Assembly: GCF_005222675.1 (NCBI RefSeq)
Contig: NZ_STGE01000008.1
Span: 1 to 34,185 of the forward strand
DNA from: Mycolicibacterium sp. CR10
GTDB taxonomy: Bacteria > Actinomycetota > Actinomycetes > Mycobacteriales > Mycobacteriaceae
DNA: 34,185 bases
Direction of reading: 5' to 3'
The position numbers and the translations under genes were made by a program. Under the pieces are notes generated by a model. It was not told the origin of the DNA. It saw only the letters and a program-made list of their open reading frames with translations, and searched no databases. Below are positions 1 through 6,348 of this stretch, in pieces; within the stretch, counting starts at the first letter, position 1, and the number at the start of each line of letters is the position of its first letter.

Positions 1-78
1 GCCCATAGCCAAGGTTCTCCAGGAAGCTGGTCAATTTTCAGTTGCCGCGCAGTGGTCAGTATTCAGGTGCCGCCGACA
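1..78. mobile_element. Terminal end of an IS21-family-like insertion sequence (partial)
   Basis: The segment ends in GCCGCCGACA at 69-78. It carries the phrases GGTCAATTTTCAGTTGCCGC (29-48) and GTGGTCAGTATTCAGGTGCC (52-71), which I associate with the ends of IS21-family (istA/istB) elements; these ends start TGT and finish ACA. The boundary at 78 coincides with the point where the neighbouring minus-strand membrane-protein reading frame stops looking like its family. The body of the element would lie left of the window, so no transposase is visible and the target duplication cannot be checked. The family assignment is from memory. Confidence 0.5.
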
Positions 79-300
79 AATCCCTACGGCGAGAAGTAGC
101 GCTGGGGGGCGTGTCCAGGCGAGTAGCGCCCAAATTAGTTGGAACACGGCGATCGAGGCGAAGAAGATCCCTGAGGGCAGCCAGTTGCTCCAGTGGGCCG
201 GGGTGACGGCGAAGTGGATCACCGCTGCGCCAAGTGAAGCGGTCGCCGCGGCACGGGCAGCGACCCTGGTGTCAGTTCCTGATACCGCCCTGGAAGTCAT
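31..300 (-). pseudogene. Small membrane-protein gene truncated by the IS-like end
   Basis: The frame starts at ATG 300 and gives 89 residues. Residues 1-74 read as an ordinary membrane protein: a hydrophobic helix near residues 17-33, a short polar turn containing HWSNW, and a second helix near 43-61. From residue 75 (base 78 and below) the sequence turns polar and ends within 15 residues (CRRHLNTDHCAATEN), encoded by the IS-like terminus. I infer that the original gene was longer, with more helices, and lost its 3' part to the insertion. No function can be assigned. It lies beside the two-component system in the same direction but 274 bases beyond the kinase stop, so it may have had its own promoter. 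Confidence 0.55.
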
Positions 301-574
301 TGCCCCGATGGTGCCGACCGGCGGTCGAGCGACACAAGCACCAGCTCATAACTTTCGGGTGTCAGATTCGCTTGGCGCGGTGATCTCGTCACGGCACGAT
401 ATGCGCCGGTCAGCGACCGGCAGTTTCTTCATCAAACGTTTGTCAAACCCTGACCGTGGGCACACATCACCGGGTGACTCTGGTGGCGACATGGCACTGC
501 TGCCGGCGACGGAGACGACAGGTCGGCGAATTGCATCCCGTCCGACAGCGATCCCCTCACGCCTCTCATACGCG
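301..574. other. Intergenic region between sensor kinase end and truncated gene
   Basis: I see no convincing gene in these 274 bases. They hold a perfect 7-bp inverted repeat at 405-421 (GCCGGTC, loop AGC, GACCGGC) that could act as a terminator stem after the sensor kinase, although no T-run follows on either strand. At 423-436 there is a weak (10 of 14) match to the GAATCTTCAnnGAA motif found upstream of the multicopper oxidase and DUF305 genes. Confidence 0.5.
405..421 (-). terminator. Hairpin downstream of the sensor kinase
   Basis: A perfect 7-bp stem with a 3-nt loop lies about 155 bases after the kinase stop codon, read leftwards. There is no U-tract, so it may be a weak or Rho-assisted terminator, or simply an inverted repeat. 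Confidence 0.3.
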
Positions 575-1738
575 TTACGAACTGGCCGGGGCCTGCTGAC
601 GCTGATCCCTGTCGGGGCCAGGTGCCAGCCGGATCGGCACGTGCACGGTGAATGTCGTTCCGGTGCCTGGTCCATCGCTGTCCACACTGATTCGGCCCCC
701 GTGAGCCTCGGTGAGCGCTTTGGCGATGGCGAGTCCGATACCCGCTCCACCTCGGCCGCGGTCGCGAGCCGTGTCAGCGCGGTAGAAGCGTTCGAACAGG
801 CGGGGCAGATGTTCGGCGGCAACGCCCTCTCCGTCATCGACCACAGTGATGACCGCCTCGCGGGCGTCGGACGTAGCCCCAATCTGGACGTGTCCATGCG
901 CGGGGGTGTGCCGCAGCGCGTTGTCCAGTAGATTCCCGAGGACCTGGGCGAGGCGCTGGCGGTCCGCCCACAACGTGCTGGCACCTGTGACCTTCGACGT
1001 CAGCGTGACCTGTTTGGCGGCGTACTTGTCGGCCACTGACGCGATCGCGGCGGCGACAAGCTCGCCAACATCGACGAGCCCGGGCGCGATGGTCGCGTGG
1101 GCTTCCTCGGCCTGAGCCAGCGCGTTGACGTCAGCGGAAAAGCGCACCAGTCGCCCGCTCTGCTCGCGCAGCATCGAGATGGTCTGCGGGTCTAGCTGCT
1201 TGACTCCGTCTTCGACGGCTTCGAGGTAGGCCTCCACCACCGAGACCGGCGTGCGGATCTCATGTGCGAGGTCACCCAACATTCGTCGTCGGGTGGTCTC
1301 CACCGCCTGAAGGCGATGAGCCATCTGATTGAACGCCGACGCCAGGTCATCGAACTCATCGCCCAGCTGCGGTGGTGAGACGTGGATGTCGTACCGGCCT
1401 TCGGCCACCGAGCTTGCGGCTGTGGACAGTTCGGTAATGGAGCGCTGCAGGCGGCGAGCGATGTAGGCGGTGACCAGGAATGCGGTCAGGGCAGCGACGG
1501 CGATTGCGACCGCAATGGAGATGGCGGTGGCGTTACGGTAGGCCTGCTCGGCGTGGAACTGTTCATGCGAATCATGCGGAACGCCAGCTTGTAACAAGTG
1601 CTCCCGGAATAGAGGCGGCCCGACCACCAGTGCCACCACCCACGTGGTGACGCCAACGGCCACCAGCACGACGGTCTGTGAAATCAACAGCCGGCGCCGC
1701 ATCCCGAAGCCCGTCCGGCGCGGTGTAGGCGTGGTCAT
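575..1738 (-). CDS. Two-component sensor histidine kinase
   Basis: A 387-residue membrane histidine kinase. TM1 spans about residues 15-40 and TM2 about 71-93. They bracket a short extracytoplasmic loop (41-70) with four histidines (H47, H55, H58, H62). A HAMP linker (about 94-146) follows, then a HisKA dimerisation helix with phospho-acceptor H159 in the box LAHEIRTP, and a HATPase domain with N-box NLLDNALRH (269-277), G1 box DDGEGV (301-306) and G2 box GAGIGLAIA (331-339). All catalytic boxes are intact. The ATG at 1738 overlaps the stop of the upstream response regulator (ATGA), so the two are translationally coupled; an in-frame start at 1909 would lie inside the regulator gene and is rejected. 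The His-rich loop and the copper-type neighbours suggest metal sensing, which is inference. Confidence 0.92.
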   Translation of the reverse strand: MTTPTPRRTGFGMRRRLLISQTVVLVAVGVTTWVVALVVGPPLFREHLLQAGVPHDSHEQFHAEQAYRNATAISIAVAIAVAALTAFLVTAYIARRLQRSITELSTAASSVAEGRYDIHVSPPQLGDEFDDLASAFNQMAHRLQAVETTRRRMLGDLAHEIRTPVSVVEAYLEAVEDGVKQLDPQTISMLREQSGRLVRFSADVNALAQAEEAHATIAPGLVDVGELVAAAIASVADKYAAKQVTLTSKVTGASTLWADRQRLAQVLGNLLDNALRHTPAHGHVQIGATSDAREAVITVVDDGEGVAAEHLPRLFERFYRADTARDRGRGGAGIGLAIAKALTEAHGGRISVDSDGPGTGTTFTVHVPIRLAPGPDRDQRQQAPASS

Positions 1739-2490
1739 TGGCCCGTCCCCATGCGATACCCGACCCCCCGCACGGTGTGCACAAATCGCGGGTCGGCTGG
1801 GTCGTCGCCCAATTTGCGTCGCGCATGCCCGACATGGACATCGACGAGGTGGTCGTTGCCCACCCAGGGTTCTCCCCACACCGCCTCGATCAATTGGCGG
1901 CGGGTCCACACCATGCCAGGGCGCGATGACAGGGCAGCGAGGATGTCGAACTCGGTGCGCGTCAAGGCCACCGGCTCATCCTCGAGGAACACCTGCCGGC
2001 TGCCGATGTCGATCGACAGTGGTCCGAACACCCGGGTCGGCTGCGAATCGGGATTAACTTGACCGGCTGGCGAAACCGGCGCACTCGCGGTCCGGGGGCG
2101 ACGCAGCATGGCTCGGATCCTGGCGACGAGTTCTCGCGGGCTGAATGGCTTGGTGACATAGTCGTCGGCGCCTACAGACAGCCCGACGATGGTGTCGATC
2201 TCAGTATCGCGGGCTGTCAGCATGACGACGTAGGCATCGGAGAACGTCCGCAGCTGTCGGCAGAGCTCCACCCCGTCGATACCTGGCAGGCCTAGATCCA
2301 GCACCACGACATCCGGATCGACGTCGCGGGCGACAGCCAACGCCTCCGTACCGTTGTGGCATATCGTGACCTCGAAATTCTCCCTCAGCAGATAGCTGGC
2401 AACCACCTCCGCGAGCGGCACCTCATCGTCGACGACGAGCGCGCGATAGCCCGCGCCGAGCGAGCCAGGGGGTGGCTGCGAGGAGACCAT
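1735..2490 (-). CDS. OmpR/PhoB-family response regulator
   Basis: From the ATG at 2490 this encodes 251 residues. The receiver domain comes first: acidic pair in VVDDE, phospho-accepting Asp in VVLDLGLPGIDG, conserved Thr in MLTARD and Lys in YVTKPFSP. A roughly 30-residue linker follows, then a winged-helix DNA-binding domain (LTRTEFDILAALSSRPG, then VDVHVGHARRKLG and VRGVGYRM). It is the cognate regulator of the kinase whose gene overlaps its 3' end. An in-frame GTG at 2544 would add 18 residues, but that extension overlaps the candidate operator at 2535-2548 and lacks regulator-like sequence, so I prefer 2490; its ribosome binding site is poor and the start is not certain. The gene diverges from the multicopper oxidase, fitting joint control from one intergenic region. 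Confidence 0.92.
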   Translation of the reverse strand: MVSSQPPPGSLGAGYRALVVDDEVPLAEVVASYLLRENFEVTICHNGTEALAVARDVDPDVVVLDLGLPGIDGVELCRQLRTFSDAYVVMLTARDTEIDTIVGLSVGADDYVTKPFSPRELVARIRAMLRRPRTASAPVSPAGQVNPDSQPTRVFGPLSIDIGSRQVFLEDEPVALTRTEFDILAALSSRPGMVWTRRQLIEAVWGEPWVGNDHLVDVHVGHARRKLGDDPADPRFVHTVRGVGYRMGTGQ

Positions 2491-2534
2491 CCCTTCATGG
2501 TGCCGCCCCGACGCCTCACGCCCGGCTGTTGAGG

Positions 2535-2548
2535 GAATCTTCACAGAA
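2535..2548. promoter_or_regulatory. Candidate response-regulator site upstream of the multicopper oxidase
   Basis: GAATCTTCACAGAA at 2535-2548 matches GAATCTTCATGGAA at 4488-4501 at 12 of 14 positions. Both contain TTC-N3-GAA. It sits in the gap between the divergent regulator and oxidase genes, 62 bases before the oxidase start. Binding by the neighbouring regulator is inferred from position and repetition. Confidence 0.5.
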
Positions 2549-2610
2549 CCATCATCAAATCACTCGTGCGCGCAGAGCACTCTGGAATCAGGGCGTCGGG
2601 GAAGGCTCAG

Positions 2611-4152
2611 GTGAGTACACAGCGCATTAGATCTGTACCGATGACCCGGCGCGGCTTCCTCACCGCCAGTCTCATCGGAGGCGCGGCGCTGGCCGCGTGC
2701 GGGCGACCATCCACCCCGCAGGTTATTAGCCCCGGCGCCACGCCTAACCTGTCGAATGCCATTGTCGCGGTCGAGAAGTCGCGACCGCACACCGGGCGAA
2801 CGGTCACCGCCCGACTCGTCCCCGGGCACGCGGACATCGACTTGGGCGGTACCCGTGTTCGGACACTGGCCTACAACAATCAAGTCCCCGGACCGCTGAT
2901 CCGCGCCAACATTGGCGACGAGCTGGCGGTGGCCGTCGACAACGGACTCAAGCACCCCTCATCGGTGCACTGGCACGGCGTCGTACTGCGCAACGACATG
3001 GACGGCGCAATGCCGGCCAGCCCTGACATCGACCCAGCTCAGAGCTTCACCTACACATTCACCTTATCGTTTCCAGGCACCTACTGGGCCCACCCACATA
3101 CCGGCATGGACACCGACTACGGGTTGTACCTGCCGGTCATCATCGACGACCCCGCCGAGCACGGCCGCTACGACGCCGAATGGATCGTCATGCTCGACGA
3201 CTGGACCGACGGGGTCGGCAGCAGCCCCGAGGACATCTACCGCGGACTGCGGTCGATGAGCATGGGCGGCCACGGCCACATGCCAGGGACGGGCGGTCTG
3301 GGGCCGATGTCGGGCACTCCGGGGGTCGGCGGTACCAGCACCAGCGACCTGCTCGGCGGTGACGGCGGCGACGTCAGCTATCCCTACTACCTGATCAATG
3401 GCCGCATCCCCGCCGCACCAACGACATTCACCGCGAAGCCGGGACAGCGGATTCGCATCCGCATCATCAACGCGGCCGCCGACACCGCCTTCCGGGTGGC
3501 ACTGGCCGGGCACCGCATGACCGTGACACACACCGACGGCTTCCCCGTCACGCCCACTGACGTCGACGCGCTGCTGCTCGGTATGGGCGAGCGCTACGAC
3601 GTCACCGTCACCGCCGGCGACGGAGTGTTCCCCTTGGTGGCCGCCGCCGAGGGCAAGAACGCGCTCTCTCGTGCCTTACTGTCCACCAGCACCGGCAGCG
3701 CCCCCGCAGAAGGCTTTCGCCCGCCGGAGCTCAACGGGCGTGTCGGCACCGTCGACACCTTCACTGCCGCGCCTGAGGTTCTGCTCAATCCGATGCAGAC
3801 CGACGCTTTGGAGGTGCGCTTGACCGGCACCATGATGCACTACAACTGGGCGATCAACGGCCAGCCCTACGACCACACCGTTCCGCTGACCATCTACGAA
3901 GGGCAGAGCGCCACAATGACCTTCATCAATGTCACCACGATGTGGCACCCAATGCACCTGCACGGCCATACCTTCCAGGTCCTGCGCTCCGACGGCAGTC
4001 CCGGGCCGCGTAAGGACACCGTCATCGTCAAGCCCCGGCAGGCCGTGGCCGTCAAGCTCGTCGCCGACAACCCTGGCACCTGGATGCTGCACTGCCACAA
4101 TGGTTATCACATGAGTGCCGGGATGATGACCAGCCTCAACTATCTCGGCTGA
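2611..4152 (+). CDS. Multicopper oxidase, Tat-exported lipoprotein (CueO/laccase type)
   Basis: From GTG 2611 the product has 513 residues. A ribosome binding site GGGGAAGG (2598-2605) lies 5 nt upstream; the in-frame ATG at 2641 has none. The N-terminus has a twin-arginine motif (TRRGFL, residues 12-17) followed by a lipobox ending at Cys30 (LAAC), so it is predicted to be folded in the cytoplasm, exported by Tat and lipid-anchored outside the membrane. All copper ligand motifs are present: HWH (120-122), HPH (161-163), HPMHLHGH (446-453) and HCHNGYHMSAGM (494-505), giving the type 1 site and the trinuclear cluster. A Met/Gly/His-rich insert (216-241) resembles the cuprous-ion-binding loop of CueO-type oxidases. 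The family oxidises Cu(I) using O2. The gene begins the presumed oxidase-SHOCT unit, next to a divergent two-component system. Confidence 0.93.
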   Translation: MSTQRIRSVPMTRRGFLTASLIGGAALAACGRPSTPQVISPGATPNLSNAIVAVEKSRPHTGRTVTARLVPGHADIDLGGTRVRTLAYNNQVPGPLIRANIGDELAVAVDNGLKHPSSVHWHGVVLRNDMDGAMPASPDIDPAQSFTYTFTLSFPGTYWAHPHTGMDTDYGLYLPVIIDDPAEHGRYDAEWIVMLDDWTDGVGSSPEDIYRGLRSMSMGGHGHMPGTGGLGPMSGTPGVGGTSTSDLLGGDGGDVSYPYYLINGRIPAAPTTFTAKPGQRIRIRIINAAADTAFRVALAGHRMTVTHTDGFPVTPTDVDALLLGMGERYDVTVTAGDGVFPLVAAAEGKNALSRALLSTSTGSAPAEGFRPPELNGRVGTVDTFTAAPEVLLNPMQTDALEVRLTGTMMHYNWAINGQPYDHTVPLTIYEGQSATMTFINVTTMWHPMHLHGHTFQVLRSDGSPGPRKDTVIVKPRQAVAVKLVADNPGTWMLHCHNGYHMSAGMMTSLNYLG

Positions 4153-4192
4153 CACACGCTAGGCAGGCTCTCGACGGAAAGGAGACGTCACC

Positions 4193-4459
4193 ATGATGTT
4201 CTGGTACGACCACGACGTGAGCGGGTGGGGTTACGCAGCAATGGTCGTCGGCATGACTCTTTTCTGGGTTCTCGTCATCGTCGGCATCATCGCCCTAATT
4301 CGAGCAGGCTTCGGTGCATTTCGCGCCGGAAACTCCACATCGCTGGAGGCCGTCGCCTACTCGGCCGAACAGATCCTCGCAACTCGATTCGCCCGTGGAG
4401 ACATTGGCGAGACCGAGTACCAGCAGCGCCTTGACGTTCTGCGGCGCACAGCCCACTGA
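4193..4459 (+). CDS. Small membrane protein with a C-terminal SHOCT domain
   Basis: An 88-residue protein with one clear membrane helix (about residues 14-38) and a cytoplasmic SHOCT-type helix pair at 56-85 (AEQILATRFARGDIGETEYQQRL). SHOCT segments are short oligomerisation or assembly modules, often attached to membrane anchors; no enzyme activity is implied. The ribosome binding site AAAGGAGA (4178-4185) sits 7 nt before ATG 4193; a second ATG follows at 4196. It starts 40 nt after the multicopper oxidase, so the two are probably cotranscribed. Such small SHOCT proteins are common beside copper-resistance genes in actinobacteria (from memory). Its role here is unknown. Confidence 0.82.
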   Translation: MMFWYDHDVSGWGYAAMVVGMTLFWVLVIVGIIALIRAGFGAFRAGNSTSLEAVAYSAEQILATRFARGDIGETEYQQRLDVLRRTAH

Positions 4460-4487
4460 CAGACCGCGGACCGCCGCGGCCTTTATC

Positions 4488-4501
4488 GAATCTTCATGGA
4501 A
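4488..4501. promoter_or_regulatory. Second copy of the candidate regulator site, upstream of the DUF305 gene
   Basis: GAATCTTCATGGAA lies 96 bases before the DUF305 start, on the same strand and in the same orientation relative to its gene as the copy before the oxidase. It suggests that the DUF305 gene has its own promoter controlled by the same regulator. Confidence 0.5.
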
Positions 4502-4545
4502 TAGCTAGCCCACCCATAACGAGGACACCAAGACTCGGGTACTGA

Positions 4546-4570
4546 CACCGGGTTCGCGATACACCCGGTG
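4546..4570. repeat. Inverted repeat in the DUF305 leader
   Basis: A perfect 7-bp inverted repeat, CACCGGG (4546-4552) and CCCGGTG (4564-4570), with an 11-nt spacer, lies 27 bases before the DUF305 start. It could be an operator or a stem-loop in the mRNA leader. I could not match it to a known CsoR- or RicR-type site. Confidence 0.4.
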
Positions 4571-4597
4571 CTTCAGATACGAAGGGGCGTTTGAAAG

Positions 4598-5332
4598 ATG
4601 AGTTCGACAACTTCCGTTGTGGTGGGTGTGGCAGCAGTAGCCGCAATTCTCACCCTCGGAGCGTGTAGCAATACCAGCACCGAGCAGGCGGCACCTTCGT
4701 CCGCTTCGGCCTCCACCTCGGCGCCGGTACAGGCCCAGACGCACAACAACGTCGACGCGATGTTCGCCCAGCACATGATCCCGCATCACCAGCAGGCCAT
4801 CGAGATGAGCAACATGATCCTCGGCAAGCAAGGAATCGACCCGCGGGTGACCGAGTTGGCTAACCAGATCAAGGATGCCCAGGGCCCCGAAATCGAGCAG
4901 ATGAAGGGCTGGCTGACCGAGTGGGGGATGTCTGCGACGATGCCTGGCATGGACATGCCCGGCCATTCGATGCCCGGTGCAGGCGAAACTCCCGGTGACA
5001 ACGGCGGAGGCCGCGAAGATATGCCGGGCTCTGGCAGCATGCCGGGCACCTCCATGATGCCCAGCGCATCGATGCCGCCCGGAATGAGCGGAACACCCGG
5101 GATGGGCATGATGTCCCCGGCCGACATGGATGCCCTCGCGAATGCTCAAGGCGTGGAGGCGAGCAGGCTTTTCCTGACCCAGATGATCATTCACCACCAG
5201 GGGGCGATCGACATGGCTCAGAACGAGGTCACGAACGGTCAGAATGAAGCGGTTCTGGCGCTGGCCAAGTCGATCATCACGAGCCAGCAGAAAGAGATCG
5301 ACACGATGAAGTCGATGCTGTCCTCGCTGTAG
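4598..5332 (+). CDS. DUF305-family lipoprotein with two DUF305 units and a Met-rich linker
   Basis: A 244-residue secreted lipoprotein: signal peptide 1-22 with lipobox LGAC (Cys23). It carries two copies of the DUF305 signature, MFAQHMIPHHQQAIEMSNM (55-73) and LFLTQMIIHHQGAIDMAQ (191-208). DUF305 is a ferritin-like helical domain whose HH pairs and methionines are thought to bind metal. Between them lies a Gly/Pro/Met-rich linker (111-177) with 15 methionines in 67 residues, many in MPG steps, a composition typical of extracytoplasmic copper-binding segments. It follows the oxidase-SHOCT pair after a 138-bp gap with its own candidate site. The likely role is copper binding or buffering at the cell surface; that is inference, as DUF305 proteins are poorly characterised. 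Confidence 0.88.
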   Translation: MSSTTSVVVGVAAVAAILTLGACSNTSTEQAAPSSASASTSAPVQAQTHNNVDAMFAQHMIPHHQQAIEMSNMILGKQGIDPRVTELANQIKDAQGPEIEQMKGWLTEWGMSATMPGMDMPGHSMPGAGETPGDNGGGREDMPGSGSMPGTSMMPSASMPPGMSGTPGMGMMSPADMDALANAQGVEASRLFLTQMIIHHQGAIDMAQNEVTNGQNEAVLALAKSIITSQQKEIDTMKSMLSSL

Positions 5333-5348
5333 GCGGAGTGCGGACTAC

Positions 5349-5789
5349 ATGGGAGCCCAAAAAAGAACACGTGCGCTGGTTCTTGCGGCCGCGGCGGTGT
5401 GCGGTGCGATGCTGGCCGGCGCCGCCATCACCACGCGGGGTTTCGGGCTCATCGAAGCGACAACGGTGGACACTCCCGAGCGTGTGGCACAGCAGCGGTG
5501 TGAACGCGATGTCGTAGCGCGCCTGGTGGCGCCGTCAACAGCGAAACTCTCCGACGTCACCGTGACGAGTACGCAACTGGACCCCGAAGTCATGGACCTG
5601 TTCTCGTTGGTAAGCGGCGGACCCCTCCTCGGCGTGGAGCACTCCCGTATCAGCGTGCGCAGTGTGGAGGGCGTAGTCGAGGTACCGAGCGAAGTGGGCA
5701 GCACGCTGCGTGACCCCTTTACGTGCAGGGCGTATTTTGTCGACGGAGGACTGGCCGACACACTCGTCGTGTTCGACCACGACCATTAA
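5349..5789 (+). CDS. Uncharacterised secreted or membrane-anchored protein
   Basis: A 146-residue protein that starts 16 nt after the DUF305 stop, so it is probably in the same transcript. An N-terminal signal or anchor helix covers about residues 8-28. The exported part has two cysteines, C51 (QQRCERDV) and C126 (PFTCRAY), which could form a disulfide, a phrase LVAPSTAKL (59-67) and a histidine-bearing tail (DHDH). The layout Cys, then APSTAK, then a V-x-G-x-V strand, then FTC near the end recalls a small exported domain seen in many bacterial proteins of unknown function; this is from memory and no family name is offered. The ribosome binding site is weak (GGAG near 5334), suggesting coupling to the gene before it. 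Confidence 0.7.
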   Translation: MGAQKRTRALVLAAAAVCGAMLAGAAITTRGFGLIEATTVDTPERVAQQRCERDVVARLVAPSTAKLSDVTVTSTQLDPEVMDLFSLVSGGPLLGVEHSRISVRSVEGVVEVPSEVGSTLRDPFTCRAYFVDGGLADTLVVFDHDH

Positions 5790-6078
5790 CCTCCGCGGAA
5801 CATGCTGTGGACTGTCGTAGTTCCGTACCAGAAATGCTCCGGGGCCGGGTGTGTGAAACCGTCGCGCAATAAAGAGGGGACACCAACGGCGCCGGATTCG
5901 GCGGTGGTCTTGCGTGGCGTCCTTTTGGCAGTCATGGCAAAGTGGCTCGACTACGCTGATGCGTCGATCACGGCGCGGATTACACGCAACAGCCACGGCG
6001 GCGAGCTGTTGTTGGCCGCGAAGACTTTGGGAGCACGTGACATCGTCTACTGAGTCCATTTGGGCTCGAAAGCGAAGA
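5790..6078. other. Gene-poor junction between accessory block and tRNA-Arg
   Basis: I see no convincing gene here. A 39-codon frame from ATG 5934 to 6053 has no ribosome binding site and no recognisable family, and may be a remnant. The stretch separates the metal-response genes from the tRNA terminator. If the region to the left is an island, its junction probably falls here or at the tRNA 3' end. Confidence 0.5.
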
Positions 6079-6108
6079 GCCCCGATCTGCGAACCTGCAG
6101 GTTGGGGC
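6079..6108 (-). terminator. Terminator-like hairpin after tRNA-Arg
   Basis: GCCCC (6079-6083) pairs with GGGGC (6104-6108). Inside the loop lies a perfect 12-bp palindrome, AACCTGCAGGTT (6092-6103). Read leftwards from the tRNA, the stem is followed by a moderately T-rich stretch (TCTTCGCTTT). It starts 13 bases past the tRNA 3' end, as expected for a tRNA terminator. Confidence 0.6.
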
Positions 6109-6120
6109 CTTTTCCGTGAG

Positions 6121-6193
6121 TGCCCCCGGCAGGATTCGAACCTGCGGCCTTCTGCTCCGGAGGCAGACGCTCTATCCCCTGAGCTACGGGGGC
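6121..6193 (-). tRNA. tRNA-Arg (anticodon CCG)
   Basis: The minus strand folds into a 73-nt cloverleaf. The acceptor stem is GCCCCCG with CGGGGGC and discriminator A. The D-arm contains TAGCTCAGGGG. The anticodon stem TCTGC/GCAGA encloses the loop CTCCGGA, so the anticodon is CCG, reading CGG (Arg). The T-arm has GGTTCGAATCC. CCA is not encoded. The tRNA 3' end points left, toward the accessory region, the usual geometry for integration into a tRNA gene. A tRNA upstream of argS is also found in M. tuberculosis. Confidence 0.95.
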
Positions 6194-6227
6194 GCGTGCT
6201 GGAAAGCTGCGCCGATTGGGCCTGCAC

Positions 6228-6233
6228 AGACTA
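6228..6233 (-). promoter_or_regulatory. Possible -10 element for tRNA-Arg
   Basis: On the minus strand, TAGTCT fits the mycobacterial TANNNT -10 pattern. It would start transcription about 28 nt before the mature tRNA. No clear -35 is visible. Confidence 0.35.
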
Positions 6234-6348
6234 ACGCATCCCGGAGACGCTCTCGCCAACGGAACGGGGATCGGGGGCCGGGAACCCCGAAACAAGATCA
6301 ATCGACGCGTCGCGCTCGATACGATCCGTCATAACCCCAGGGGGCACT

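Noticed and set aside
185..931. Long plus-strand open frame opposite the truncated gene and kinase
   Set aside because: Antisense to intact kinase motifs; no ribosome binding site or recognisable family. It is a by-product of high GC.
1739..1909. Upstream in-frame start for the sensor kinase
   Set aside because: The added 57 residues are Arg/Pro-rich and lie wholly within the response regulator gene; the ATGA overlap at 1735-1738 is the natural start.
5934..6053. 39-codon plus-strand frame in the junction region
   Set aside because: No ribosome binding site and no known family. Possible remnant, not supported as a gene.
5535..6227. Minus-strand frame crossing the tRNA
   Set aside because: Contains a peptide typical of translated tRNA-Arg sequence; a known artefact.
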